64,000 bases of DNA from Pomphorhynchus laevis (taxonomy: Eukaryota > Acanthocephala > Palaeacanthocephala > Echinorhynchida > Pomphorhynchidae), in NCBI GenBank assembly GCA_012934845.2, contig WNNJ02000342.1, positions 108,639-172,638 of the forward strand, read 5' to 3'. The notes below the pieces were generated by a model that was not told the origin of the DNA, did not search any database, and saw only the letters and a list, made by a program, of their open reading frames with translations. Position 1 is the first letter of the stretch, and each line of letters begins with the position of its first letter. The position numbers and the translations under genes were made by a program. Positions 1-8,591 of the stretch are shown here, one piece after another.

Positions 1-233
1 TATTGTCTTCGTTTACGAGATTTTGATCCCATTTGTCGGTTGTTTGTTTGAATTTTTTTGAATTTACGTCTACTATATTTGCGTCCAAACAATTAGTTTT
101 CGATTGTTGTATCAACCACTTATGAAGAGTAAAGGAAATATTCGAATATTGTTCTTGCGAATTACGTTGTAAGTAGTTAGTAATTGTATGTATGTTACTA
201 ATTGTATGTAATTACTAATTGTAGTTAGTAATT
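1..233. other. AT-rich leader with short repeated TAGTTAGTAATTG-like words
   Basis: No coding signal was found here. Bases about 170-235 contain several copies of AGTTAGTAATTG and ACTAATTGTA-like words in direct order. The stretch ends exactly where the RT-like reading frame of the next feature begins, so it is probably the insertion-site side of a 5'-truncated retroelement. No function is assigned. Confidence 0.4.
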
Positions 234-1760
234 GATGGCATACTCGGCGGGACGCCTTCGGCAATCGCATCCGCACTCGGCTGGCTAGACACGAGTTTCA
301 AGGCGATTAAATTGCAGCTAAATTGGCGAAAGACAGAGGTCATCGGCACGCCTGAAGCCGTTAGCTCTTGCTTGGCCCTACTATCCGAGGTGGTTTCGGA
401 GAACACCTCTGGAAACATGCACTTGTTAGGCATACCCATCGGTGACGAGTCCTTCATAGAAACCCACCTGACAAACGAGATTCTGCCACCGCTAATCCAG
501 ACAATTGAAGCAGTAGCCAAGCTGCCAGACCCTCAAGTCGGATACCTCCTACTCAAACACTGCGCTTCCTCGTCCAGGATAAACCACCTTCTCCGTTCAG
601 TTGATCCAAGGATTACAAAAACGTTTTGTCAGTCATTCGACAGACAAATCGCCAGCGCCTTTCAGAAAATATGTGCGTGTCAACTACACGAAGCAGCGAA
701 ATCACAGATGACACTCCCAATCCGTCTGGGTGGATTTGGCCTAAGATGCAATGCGGCGCATGTCCAGAGCGCATTTATACATAGCGTGATGCAGGTCGGA
801 GAAGAATACAGTCTGGATCCTACACTTTTTCCTGGCTATTCAGAGGCATTAGCCACCCTTAGAACCACAGTGGGATCTCACTTCATACCGTCTATGGATG
901 GCGGTCAATCATCAACCTCACGCCTGATTGAAAATCTCGCCTCGACACAGCTTATACAATCAGCTAGCGAAATGGATCGTGCCCGACTACATGCAGTGTC
1001 GTGTCCAAAAGCTGGGGCTTGGCTTAGCGCTGTACCAAATGCGGCATCTGGAACGGAATTAACACCCCCACAGTTCTGTATTCTAGTCCGCATGTGGCTT
1101 GGAATTCCTTTACACGAAAGGAATTATAGATGCGGCCGCTGCATGCGCATAGCTGATAAGGAAGGCATACACTCGCTAACATGCCAATACGGGGGTTACC
1201 AAGGACTGCGGCATAATGCTATTCGTGACGTGGTATTCGCAGCCGCACAATCAGCCCGGATGGATGTAGCTCTGGAAGTGCGAGGTATTATCCCGGACCT
1301 ACGTGAACGGCCGGCAGACATCCTATTTTATGGGGACCCTCCCCATGCAATCGACTTTGCAGTCACTCACCCCCAACAGACGGCATACCGTCGCTCAGCT
1401 GCTAACGCAAAGCTCGCCGCCGCTACATCGTATGCGATTAATGTTAAAGACCGAAAGTACAAGAGCAGGGTCGAAGCAGCGGGGTATATATTCTCAGCCG
1501 CTGTAGTGGAGTCGTTTGGGGGATGGAATGAAGAGGGAAACAGGGTCATCAAACGGGTTGCAAATAACATGAGCCGGACAAGCGGAGTCACTTACGCCGT
1601 GACGATCACGCATTTATACCAGCGCATCTCTATTGCAATAATGAGAGGCAACGCCAAAGCAATGCTAGCGTCACTTGATCAGATCCCAATATCCACATTT
1701 GATGGTGGACACCAGGAAACAGGTGAACCCGGGAAACGCCTCTTCGAGCCGAACTCGTGA
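234..1760 (+). mobile_element. 5'-truncated non-LTR retroelement: RT thumb, zinc knuckle and restriction-like endonuclease
   Basis: One open frame runs from about 234 to the TGA at 1758-1760. It opens with DGILGG, the residues that normally follow the RT YADD active site, so the catalytic RT core has been lost by 5' truncation. The thumb region (for example LPIRLGGFGLR) follows. Next comes a Cys/His motif, CGRC...HSLTC, with the hallmark RHNAIRD. Then RPADIL...AIDFAVT precedes a KY...AAGYIF...GG segment and an IRRxISIAIMRG-like tail. The RPxD...DFxVT...K spacing resembles the PD-(D/E)XK endonuclease of R2/NeSL/Utopia-type LINEs; that assignment is inference from the pattern. The frame has no internal stops, so this is a fairly recent insertion, yet it cannot be autonomous. 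It is clearly GC-richer than the flanks. Confidence 0.8.
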
Positions 1761-1779
1761 TGTGATAAGACTACCCTGT

Positions 1780-3075
1780 ATGACTAGACGTTGTGATACA
1801 TATAACTCCAGATCAATTGAAACTGAGTATAATGCTGTGAGCGCCACTTCTACGATAGTCGCAGATAATGAACCGATAAACAAGCATGCGTCTCAATGTA
1901 ACGATGACATTCCTGCCAATATCACTAAGCACGATACTCCATTCGATGCTACTAATGATGTTTTTCAGCATCATCATTCCCAGCTTAATGTCGACGATAA
2001 TGACGATACTGATGTAGCCAAATCTCTTACCAAAGTTAGAAAGCAATCGTCGGACTACGGTCAAACAGATTTCGAAAAAGAAATGATATTTACTTATTGT
2101 GCAACTACAACTGATGCTGAAAGTCATCTATTGATGTCTGCTAATGCACTGACAGGACAAGTTACCGATCAAATAAATAAGATCCAACAACTTGGTGAGC
2201 TGCATCAGAGTTCAATGCATCCCTTAGCTAGTAATGATATGCAAATAAATAATAATCAAATGAACGAATTCAATAATCTAATTTGTTGTCCAATCAAGGA
2301 TAATGATAACTTGACGATAAAATTAAAAGGATCATCTCAACAGAGATTGGAGTTTGAATCGTCATCATTTATACTTAACAGCAATTCAACAATACCAATG
2401 ATGTCATTTACATCATATGATCCTAAATATGGGCTTGATTGCAATCCATCGAATGAATTTGCAAAATTTGCTTCTGGTTCTATCAACGAACCCGGTGCCG
2501 ACGAATCTGCTGCGCCTTTCTTTGTATCATCGAGTAGTAACCAAGAAGAAACTATGATTGACAATGGTAAAACCGGAATTTCCACGATGAATTGCAGCCA
2601 ATCTAGTGTTGCCGATCATACACCCGACAATTGTAATGATCATCTCAACCAGATCATTCATCAGTTACTCAACATGTGTGATGATCTTATACTACCCGAC
2701 AATGTTGTTGATGTTCAAGGAGTTGAGCATGATCAACATGACGACGCACCAGCGGCAGTACAAATGATAGCGACAACAAATACCGCCAATCACTTAATTA
2801 CGAATAAAAGTAGTAATATCGCATCAATTTTGAAGAGTTGCTCAAACATGGTTCGAAGAAATAACGAATTCATTACAACCGCCACCACCGCGGCCGCGAA
2901 TACATCAACCGAATCGGAAGATAGTGGTCACAGCAACGCTCATGGATCGCATGAACATGATATCGAAGAATATCAGCGATCACAAAGAAATAACTCTAAA
3001 AACTACAGTAATAAGCCGGAGCTTACAAAATCCTTGCCGATCGGTGAGGATTTAGAATCTGATCATTCATTATAG
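1780..3075 (+). CDS. Hypothetical Asn/Ser/Asp-rich protein or last exon (unrecognised)
   Basis: An open frame of about 430 codons runs to TAG at 3073-3075. The first in-frame ATG after the retroelement is at 1780, but the frame is also open further upstream in the retroelement, so the real 5' limit is unknown. A splice acceptor around 1800-1830 is possible. The protein is rich in Asn, Ser, Asp, Gln and His, has no membrane segment and no domain I recognise; it ends in an acidic, Ser-rich tail. Local composition matches the AT-rich host DNA rather than the retroelement. An ATTAAA lies about 25 bases after the stop. It may be the terminal exon of a host gene encoding a disordered protein. A non-coding open frame cannot be excluded, although more than 400 sense codons in DNA of this composition is unusual. 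Confidence 0.45.
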   Translation: MTRRCDTYNSRSIETEYNAVSATSTIVADNEPINKHASQCNDDIPANITKHDTPFDATNDVFQHHHSQLNVDDNDDTDVAKSLTKVRKQSSDYGQTDFEKEMIFTYCATTTDAESHLLMSANALTGQVTDQINKIQQLGELHQSSMHPLASNDMQINNNQMNEFNNLICCPIKDNDNLTIKLKGSSQQRLEFESSSFILNSNSTIPMMSFTSYDPKYGLDCNPSNEFAKFASGSINEPGADESAAPFFVSSSSNQEETMIDNGKTGISTMNCSQSSVADHTPDNCNDHLNQIIHQLLNMCDDLILPDNVVDVQGVEHDQHDDAPAAVQMIATTNTANHLITNKSSNIASILKSCSNMVRRNNEFITTATTAAANTSTESEDSGHSNAHGSHEHDIEEYQRSQRNNSKNYSNKPELTKSLPIGEDLESDHSL

Positions 3076-3858
3076 TTATTTACAAAATATAGACAGCATG
3101 TAGATTAAATATTGTTGTAAAATCATTATTGTTTGAAAAAAATTAATAATTTAAAAAAAATTGTATGTATATTATTTTGTGTGTTTAAGGTTGTATGTAC
3201 TTAGTTATCAAAGAAAATGTTAAACATATATTCTATTATTTTTAATTTATAAATACTTGGGTGCAGTTCGAATTCATTTAAGTATTATTAATAAATCATT
3301 ATTTTCTTGTTCGTACAATAGAAAATTCTTCAGATCGATTTAAATGGTTTGACCACGAATTGCAAAGGGTACTGTGGATGAAAGAATTAGCATTTGTCAA
3401 ATATATGAATAATCAAATCAATTTTCAATTTGTTCGCCACATAGGGAATAACTTCACAAAACCTAAAAGGTCTAAAGAATTTCATTCGAATATATGATTC
3501 CGGCTCAATGCAAATATCTACCTAGGACGCTTCTCTTTCATTATACCAAGGACCATCGTATTTCATTATACAATGTTTGAATCTTAAAAAACATTATTGA
3601 TCGAGGCTCCTTGAAGGATAATGGCTAATTACTGAGAAGTTTGATAGCCACTTTTTACGGAGGTTCAAAGTGCAAGAAATCAATATAACATAAGATTCCA
3701 TACAACGAGTCATTATCCTCTCAGGATTTTTAAAGTTGTTAAAGTTAATGCAGAGCTAGAAAATAAAACCATCCCATACAGTATATTCAGATTTATTACC
3801 AGCTGTTTGTTTTAAAGTTAGCTTATATAATTTCTTAAATGTTGTCGGATAAAAAATT
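3076..3858. other. AT-rich intergenic stretch
   Basis: No gene or recognisable repeat was seen. It contains ATTAAA and AATAAA-like words near 3100 and 3290 that could end transcripts of the upstream open frame. Confidence 0.4.
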
Positions 3859-4200
3859 TTGAGAGATAATATTATTACTACAGCTCCTTCAAATGCCAGT
3901 ACCGTATCATCGTACGAATATCATGAAAGAAGGAAATCAAGAAAATATATTGAAAGGGTACAACTAGTCGAACGCTCATCTTTCGTTTCGTTCATTATGT
4001 CATCAGTTGGGGGAATGGGAACACAGGCTACTGCGGTTCTGAAGACTATCGCAAGGAAACTGGCAGACAAGCGCAATGATCAGCACTCTGTTTGTATTGC
4101 AAGGATCCGATCTCATCTATTCATGTCACTACCCAAATCTGTTTCGATGTGCTTAAGAACAAGCCGCTCTGCGTATCGTCGCCCGGATAGAATGGTTAAC
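3859..4200 (+). mobile_element. Remnant of the C-terminal end of an RLE-type retroelement
   Basis: The translated segment has the layout HERRKSRKYIERVQ, then a hydrophobic strand, then SVGGMGTQATAVLKTIARKL, then a basic segment with SVSMCLRTSRSA. The same order (KY..., GG(M)G, LLK.(I/M)A, then a Ser/Ala helix with an RxxRSS-type end) appears in the element at 234-1760 and in the minus-strand copies at 39864-40088 and 41484-41810. Only the region after the endonuclease core is left. It stops where the tandem repeats of the following L2-like element begin. Confidence 0.65.
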
Positions 4201-4255
4201 TCTATCATCTCTATCATCATTTGGTTTCTAATAAACATACAATTTCAGTTTCAGA

Positions 4256-4356
4256 TTTCAGTTCCAGCTTTCAGTTCCAGATTTCAGTTCCAGCTTTCAG
4301 TTCCAGATTTCAGTTCCAGATTTCAGTTCCTGATTTCAGTTCCTGATTTCAGTTCC
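4256..4356 (+). repeat. 13-bp tandem repeat in the 5' leader (TTTCAGTTCCAGA)
   Basis: About 7.8 copies of a 13-base unit, TTTCAGTTCCAG(A/C), with two units reading TTCCTGA. It lies upstream of ORF1 of the old L2-like element and could be promoter or leader monomers. It shares the TTCCAGAT word with the 16-bp repeat at 7260-7323. Confidence 0.85.
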
Positions 4357-4399
4357 GCTCGCATCGCTCGCGGAAAATCTTGTCCACCAAGATTGTAAA

Positions 4400-4620
4400 A
4401 CAATCAAACTACAATCTTCGACGACAACCAAGGACAACCTTCGACGACAACTAACGACAACCATCGACAACCATCCGCTTGACAATTATCGACAACCATC
4501 CGCTTGACAATTATCGACAACCATCGACAACCATCGACGACATCCGCTCGCTACTTACAACTAACGACTACATACAACTAACGCGAACTACTTACAACTA
4601 ACGACTTGCAGACTAAAGGA
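4400..4620 (+). repeat. Degenerate GACAACCATCGAC-type repeat in the 5' leader
   Basis: Imperfect reiterations of CGACAACCATCGAC, CCGCTTGACAATTAT and CTACTTACAACTAACG. Almost the same block precedes ORF1 at 44630-44790, which shows it is the 5' untranslated region of this subfamily. Confidence 0.75.
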
Positions 4621-4663
4621 GTTTAAACATTATTTATTATAACTAACTAATAAACATTTTATT

Positions 4664-6042
4664 ATGGCAAAGAGAAAGCTAACTAAAAATGTCGGCCAGC
4701 AACTCAAGTCCGTCAAGGAAGCTTACATCGAAAAGCAAATTGGATGCGACAACAAGAACTGCAATGTTTAGACTCACATTGCCATTCCTTTCACTGACGA
4801 GGACAACGTTTCAAATCGGAATTTCCTCTGCGGCTTCTGTTGTGCTGCCATCGTAGGTAAGCTAATTAAGAATGACCACTCAAACCGTGGAGACGTTCTG
4901 AACGCTAACAAAACAGATTTGTGCTCAAAATATAAACTTGATGATATCTCTCAGTCGACTCAGACCGCTGTTATACATGGAACATCAACAAACGACAACA
5001 TATCTTCCAATCTATCGTCGTCATCCGTTTGCTTACTAACTCCTTCGTCATCTATGAAACCCGTTCTTGAAACTTCTCTCACACACACTCCTCCTTAAAC
5101 TATGGATACAACTTCCCTTAATCTTCATCATCCTAACAATGCAAACAGTAAAGGCCTTCATCTCGTACCTCATTTTTCCTATTCATCTTCACATCGAAAT
5201 ACATCTCATACTTCTTTCTTCTCTTCACGTACTCCTTACTCTACTTCTACCGTATCACTTCTCAATAATTTACATCCTTCTGTTAAAATTATATCCAGTA
5301 ACATCATTGTTCAACCAATTCAACAATCCACTTCTGTCACACATGCTCCAACCGTATCACCTATCAATAATTTTCATCCTTCCGTCAAAATCATCTCCAG
5401 TAACATCTCCGATCAACCGATTCAACACTCCACTCTTGTCACACATGCTCCAAACTATCTTAAATCTTCACTTAGCACCCCTGTCATTCCCACGTTTATC
5501 TGCTCTTCTGCCTCTACTACTACCAGGTCTGTCCGTCCACCACTACGTAATCGTTTTCCTTCGCGCGATCGATGCATTATCATATCTAATTTAAAGGTTT
5601 CCGAATCTGCTTCTCCTCAATGTCGCCTCGATGATGACGTATCTGCTTTCAGGTCTATCCTAGCAACCATTTTCCTGATAATAATCCATCCCTCTTCAAT
5701 AATATCGCTCCTGTATCTTTGATCCGTTTAAACAAATCCACTAAATCCAATCATCTCAGTCCTCCACTCCTGAAAATCGTTTTCCAACATAGTTCACATG
5801 CATCCTTGGTACTTTCCCAAAGTTTTAAACTTCTTACCACTTCGTCTACTAGTCGTATCTTTCCTGACCGCTCCCCTTCTGATATTGCCCAGCTCAATTT
5901 AGCTTGCATTGAGAAACATCGACGTGAAACAAACGGCGAGTCATCCTTATCTATACGTCAAATCAATGGAAATTTTCACGTTGTACACACAAGGCCAAAA
6001 ATTCGATGGCGTCCCATCTCTCCCCCTTGTCTTCTTCGCTAG
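4664..6042 (+). pseudogene. L2-like ORF1 (zinc finger plus RNA-binding-like domain), broken
   Basis: The ATG at 4664 opens MAKRKLTKN, followed by a PHD-like Cys pattern (IGCDNKNCNV, then NFLCGFC). The Trp codon of the finger is TAG at 4768-4770, and a second in-frame stop (TAA) lies near 5097. A Ser/Thr-rich linker contains the twice-repeated phrase NN(L/F)HPSVKIISSN. The conserved C-terminal domain begins at RDRCIII near 5560. A frameshift near 5680-5720 moves it to the frame starting 5719, which ends in the family motif TRPKIRW at about 6010 and stops at 6042. In related elements ORF1 is thought to bind element RNA; that role is inferred here. Confidence 0.75.
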
Positions 6043-7140
6043 TCGATCTCGCTCCTAAGCATACTTTTCGTCTTAGTCTATTCAACACTCGCTCCATTCT
6101 TCATAAAGCTGATATGCTCCTTGATATCTTCGATCAATTATCTATCGATATTCTCTGTATAACCGAATCCTGGCATTGTGACTCCGACGATCTTGCTATT
6201 CGTCGTCTATGTCGCTCTGGCTGTTCTTTAGTTAAATCAGCTCGTCCAATTGCCTCTCATACATCTACTGCTTCTAACCATGGTGGTATTGTTGCCATTG
6301 CTCGTCACCCAATGTCTTTACGTAAAATCAACGTTATCATCCGTTACACTTCGTTCGAATTACTCATATGCAGATTATCAACGCCTTTCCCTCTGGAACT
6401 TGTGATTGTATACCGTCCAGGTTCAGTTGCCCTCTCACGTATCTCCTTTAACGACCTTGCAGATCTTATGAGATCGCCCGGCTGACTCTGACTCTATCAC
6501 TTTAACTAATCTTTTTTCTGATTTTAACTATAAATTACTTTCAACAAGCCCAACTCATATTCTCGGCGGTGCTCTCGACATCATTGCTGTCCCTATCTGC
6601 TTCAATGACTATACTTCCTTGTAAATTACAGATCCCGGTTTGTCCAATCATTTTCTTGTCACTCTTACTCTTACTCGTCCCCATCCTCCTCCGCCTCTAC
6701 CAATATCCACACCAAGTCGACCCTGGAAACTTCTCGATATCCCTATTCTCTGCACAGCCTTACTCAATTCTTCACTCTTTTCACTTCCTCTTAACTATCT
6801 CTCTCCCGATGATCTCTGCATTCTGTTTGATTCTGAACTTATGTCTATCATCAATAAACTTCTGCCTAGTCGACTCCGACGCTCTCAGCGCTTGCGCCAT
6901 GCTCCCTGGTTCGATTCTGACTGTAGTCTTTCTAAGCGTCGAAGCCGTCACTCTTTTCGTGTGTATAATCGATTTCTTAAACGTTCTCCCAACTCACTCC
7001 CTCCAAATCTCCGTGATTCCTACTTTTCTCTACGCCGTTCACATCTTATTCTTATACGTACTAAAAGTACTATCTTTTGGCGAAATCGTTTTGAGTCATC
7101 TTCCAACTCTAAATCTCATTAGAAAATCTTAAACTCAATT
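6006..7140 (+). pseudogene. L2-like ORF2, endonuclease part, broken and interrupted
   Basis: The start codon at 6006 lies inside the last codons of ORF1 (37-base overlap). Recognisable AP-endonuclease landmarks are LFNTRSILHKAD, CITESWH and VIVYRPGS. A deletion near 6475 removes the GDFN segment. The frame resumes with THILGGALDIIAV, then shifts again to give DPGLSNHFLVTL-like and APWFDSDC segments up to about 7130. RT is absent here and resumes at 11521. Originally it would nick target DNA and prime reverse transcription. Confidence 0.7.
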
Positions 7141-7141
7141 A

Positions 7142-7225
7142 TTTAGCGTGCATTGAGAAACAACGACGTGAAACAAACGGCGAGTCATCCTTATCTATAC
7201 GTCAAATCAATGGAAATTTTAGTTT
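7142..7225 (+). repeat. 84-base copy of an ORF1 segment (matches about 5898-5978)
   Basis: The stretch from TTTAGCGTGCATTGAGAAAC onward repeats the end of the old ORF1 at 5898-5978 with only a few differences and in the same orientation. It ends at the shared word GGAAATTTT and is followed at once by the 5' leader of the younger element. It looks like an additional sequence acquired at the 5' end of that insertion, for example by template jumping. Confidence 0.8.
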
Positions 7226-7259
7226 GAAATTCTAAGCTGCTAACAAATAACTATTTACA

Positions 7260-7323
7260 TTCCAGATCAATCCAGTTCCAGATCAATCCAGTTCCAGATC
7301 AATCCAGTTCCAGATCAATCCAG
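7260..7323 (+). repeat. 16-bp tandem repeat, four copies (TTCCAGATCAATCCAG)
   Basis: Four perfect head-to-tail copies at the start of the 5' leader. The unit shares TTCCAGAT with the 13-bp repeat of the older element at 4256. Confidence 0.9.
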
Positions 7324-7367
7324 CAAATTTAACAGTTTTAACGCACAAGGACAACCATCGACGCACT

Positions 7368-7560
7368 ACGACAACCATCTACGACAACCATCTACGACAA
7401 CCATCTACGACAACCATCTACGACAACCATCTACGACAACCATCTACGACAACCATCTACGACAACCATCGACGACAACCATCGACGACAACCATCGACG
7501 ACAACCATCAACGACAACCATCGACGACAACAATCGACGACAACCATCGACGACAACCAT
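7368..7560 (+). repeat. 13-bp tandem array ending just before the ORF1 start codon
   Basis: About 15 units of ACGACAACCATC(T/G), period 13. The first half carries T and the second half G at the variable site. The array stops five bases before the ORF1 ATG at 7566. Because 13 is not a multiple of three, the array shifts frame every unit, so it is a leader feature rather than protein coding. Confidence 0.92.
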
Positions 7561-7565
7561 CGTTT

Positions 7566-8591
7566 ATGGGTGGACGTAAGAAAACAACTAAGACCGACAC
7601 CAACTATGGACAACAGCAAGTACAGTGCTCGATACACGATTACAGCGTCTGAACAACAATCACCTGCGACAAGAATAAGGCTAAACAAGATTTCGTATGT
7701 GGTTTTTGTGCCAACAAACTAATATGCAACCTTTCCAATAAGCACATATCAACATCCAACACGTCAACTCAAACTACCCCCGTCGTTTCTAATGTCCTTT
7801 CTCCACCCACCGACCCTGCCACCATATACACTTCCCATTCCATGTCATCTTCACTCCCAGAAACCCCACGTCCCGTCTTTCCTGTCTTGTTTCTCAATAA
7901 CTTGCATCCATCAATCAAAATCACCTCCACCAACCTACACTATCCTTCCACTCATAACCTTTCCTCACATCGCTTGCCACTCTCTTTATTATCATTATCC
8001 TCTATGTCTCCCGTCGTCAAACCAAATCCCTCCAAATCATCAACTGCCAGCTCTTCTATCGTGATCTCACCTATTCACGTCAGTCGTCCTCCTTTACGGA
8101 AGCGCTTTGCTTCTCGCGATCGTTGCGTCATTGTTACTAATATCACGCCTTCTAACTCCTTATCTCCACAAGCACGTCTGGACCACGATGTTTCCGCCTT
8201 CAGATCCATCCTCTCGTCTATTGTTCCTGCGGATAAACCATCCTTTTTCAAGGACATTTCTCCTGTCGCATTCATCCGTATAAACAAATCTTCTCAATCT
8301 AATCCTTCCCAGCCCCCTCTCCTAAAAATTGTTTTCAAGCATCGCTCTCACGCGTCTTCGGTCCTCTCTCAACGATTCAAACTCATGTCATCTTCAACCA
8401 CTCGAATTTTCCCCGATCGCGCCCCTTCCGAAATCGCTCAAATCTCTTCAGCCCGCATTGAAAAACGCCGTCGCGAGGAAAACGGCGAAACATCACTCGC
8501 CATCCGAAACATAGACGGAAATTTTCAAGTTGTCCACACCCGTCCAAAAATTCGATGGCGCTCCATCTCTCCTATGTGTCTTCTCCACTAG
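7566..8591 (+). pseudogene. L2-like ORF1 with a single nonsense codon
   Basis: The ATG at 7566 opens MGGRKKTTKTD and a zinc finger (VQCSIHDYSV...FVCGFCANK). The family Trp is TGA at 7650-7652; otherwise the frame is open to TAG at 8591. The linker (SFLNNLHPSIKI-like) is Ser/Pro rich. The C-terminal domain starts with RDRCVIVTNIT near residue 180. It contains SPVAFIRINKSSQ and RIFPDRAPSEIAQI, and ends GETSLAIRN...TRPKIRW. Downstream ATGs such as 7842 could give a finger-less product. It is likely an RNA-binding nucleocapsid-like protein by family analogy. Confidence 0.85.

Larger units (their letters stand above)
4200..7140 (+). mobile_element. L2-like non-LTR retrotransposon, 5' part of an old copy (continues at 11521)
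   Basis: The 5' leader with tandem repeats, a decayed ORF1 and the endonuclease half of ORF2 are present. ORF2 breaks off near 7140 in the segment that links endonuclease to RT (FWRNRF... then KILNSII). The matching continuation (LILSRSSTSCNIN) starts at 11521-11545, directly after the 3' end of another L2-like copy. The two pieces have similar base composition and divergence. I therefore read 4200-7140 and 11521-13195 as one element split by the insertion of the copy at 7226-11520. AATTATTT at the left junction and AATTCTTT at the right are a likely, slightly diverged target-site duplication. Confidence 0.7.

Noticed and set aside
6569-7132. Leu/Ser-rich open frame resembling a multi-pass membrane protein
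   Set aside because: It lies out of frame over L2-like ORF2 (APWFDSDC, LRRSH are read in the true frame). The hydrophobicity comes from the T/C-rich composition. The same kind of shadow occurs at 5067-5594, 9025-9989 and 46541-47245.
7368-7560. CRISPR-like regularly spaced repeats
   Set aside because: The units are contiguous 13-mers with no spacers and sit in a LINE 5' leader in eukaryotic DNA.
7431-7688. Minus-strand ORF with a repeated VVVDGCRRWLSSM peptide
   Set aside because: It is a translation of the 13-bp tandem array in the 5' leader, not a gene.
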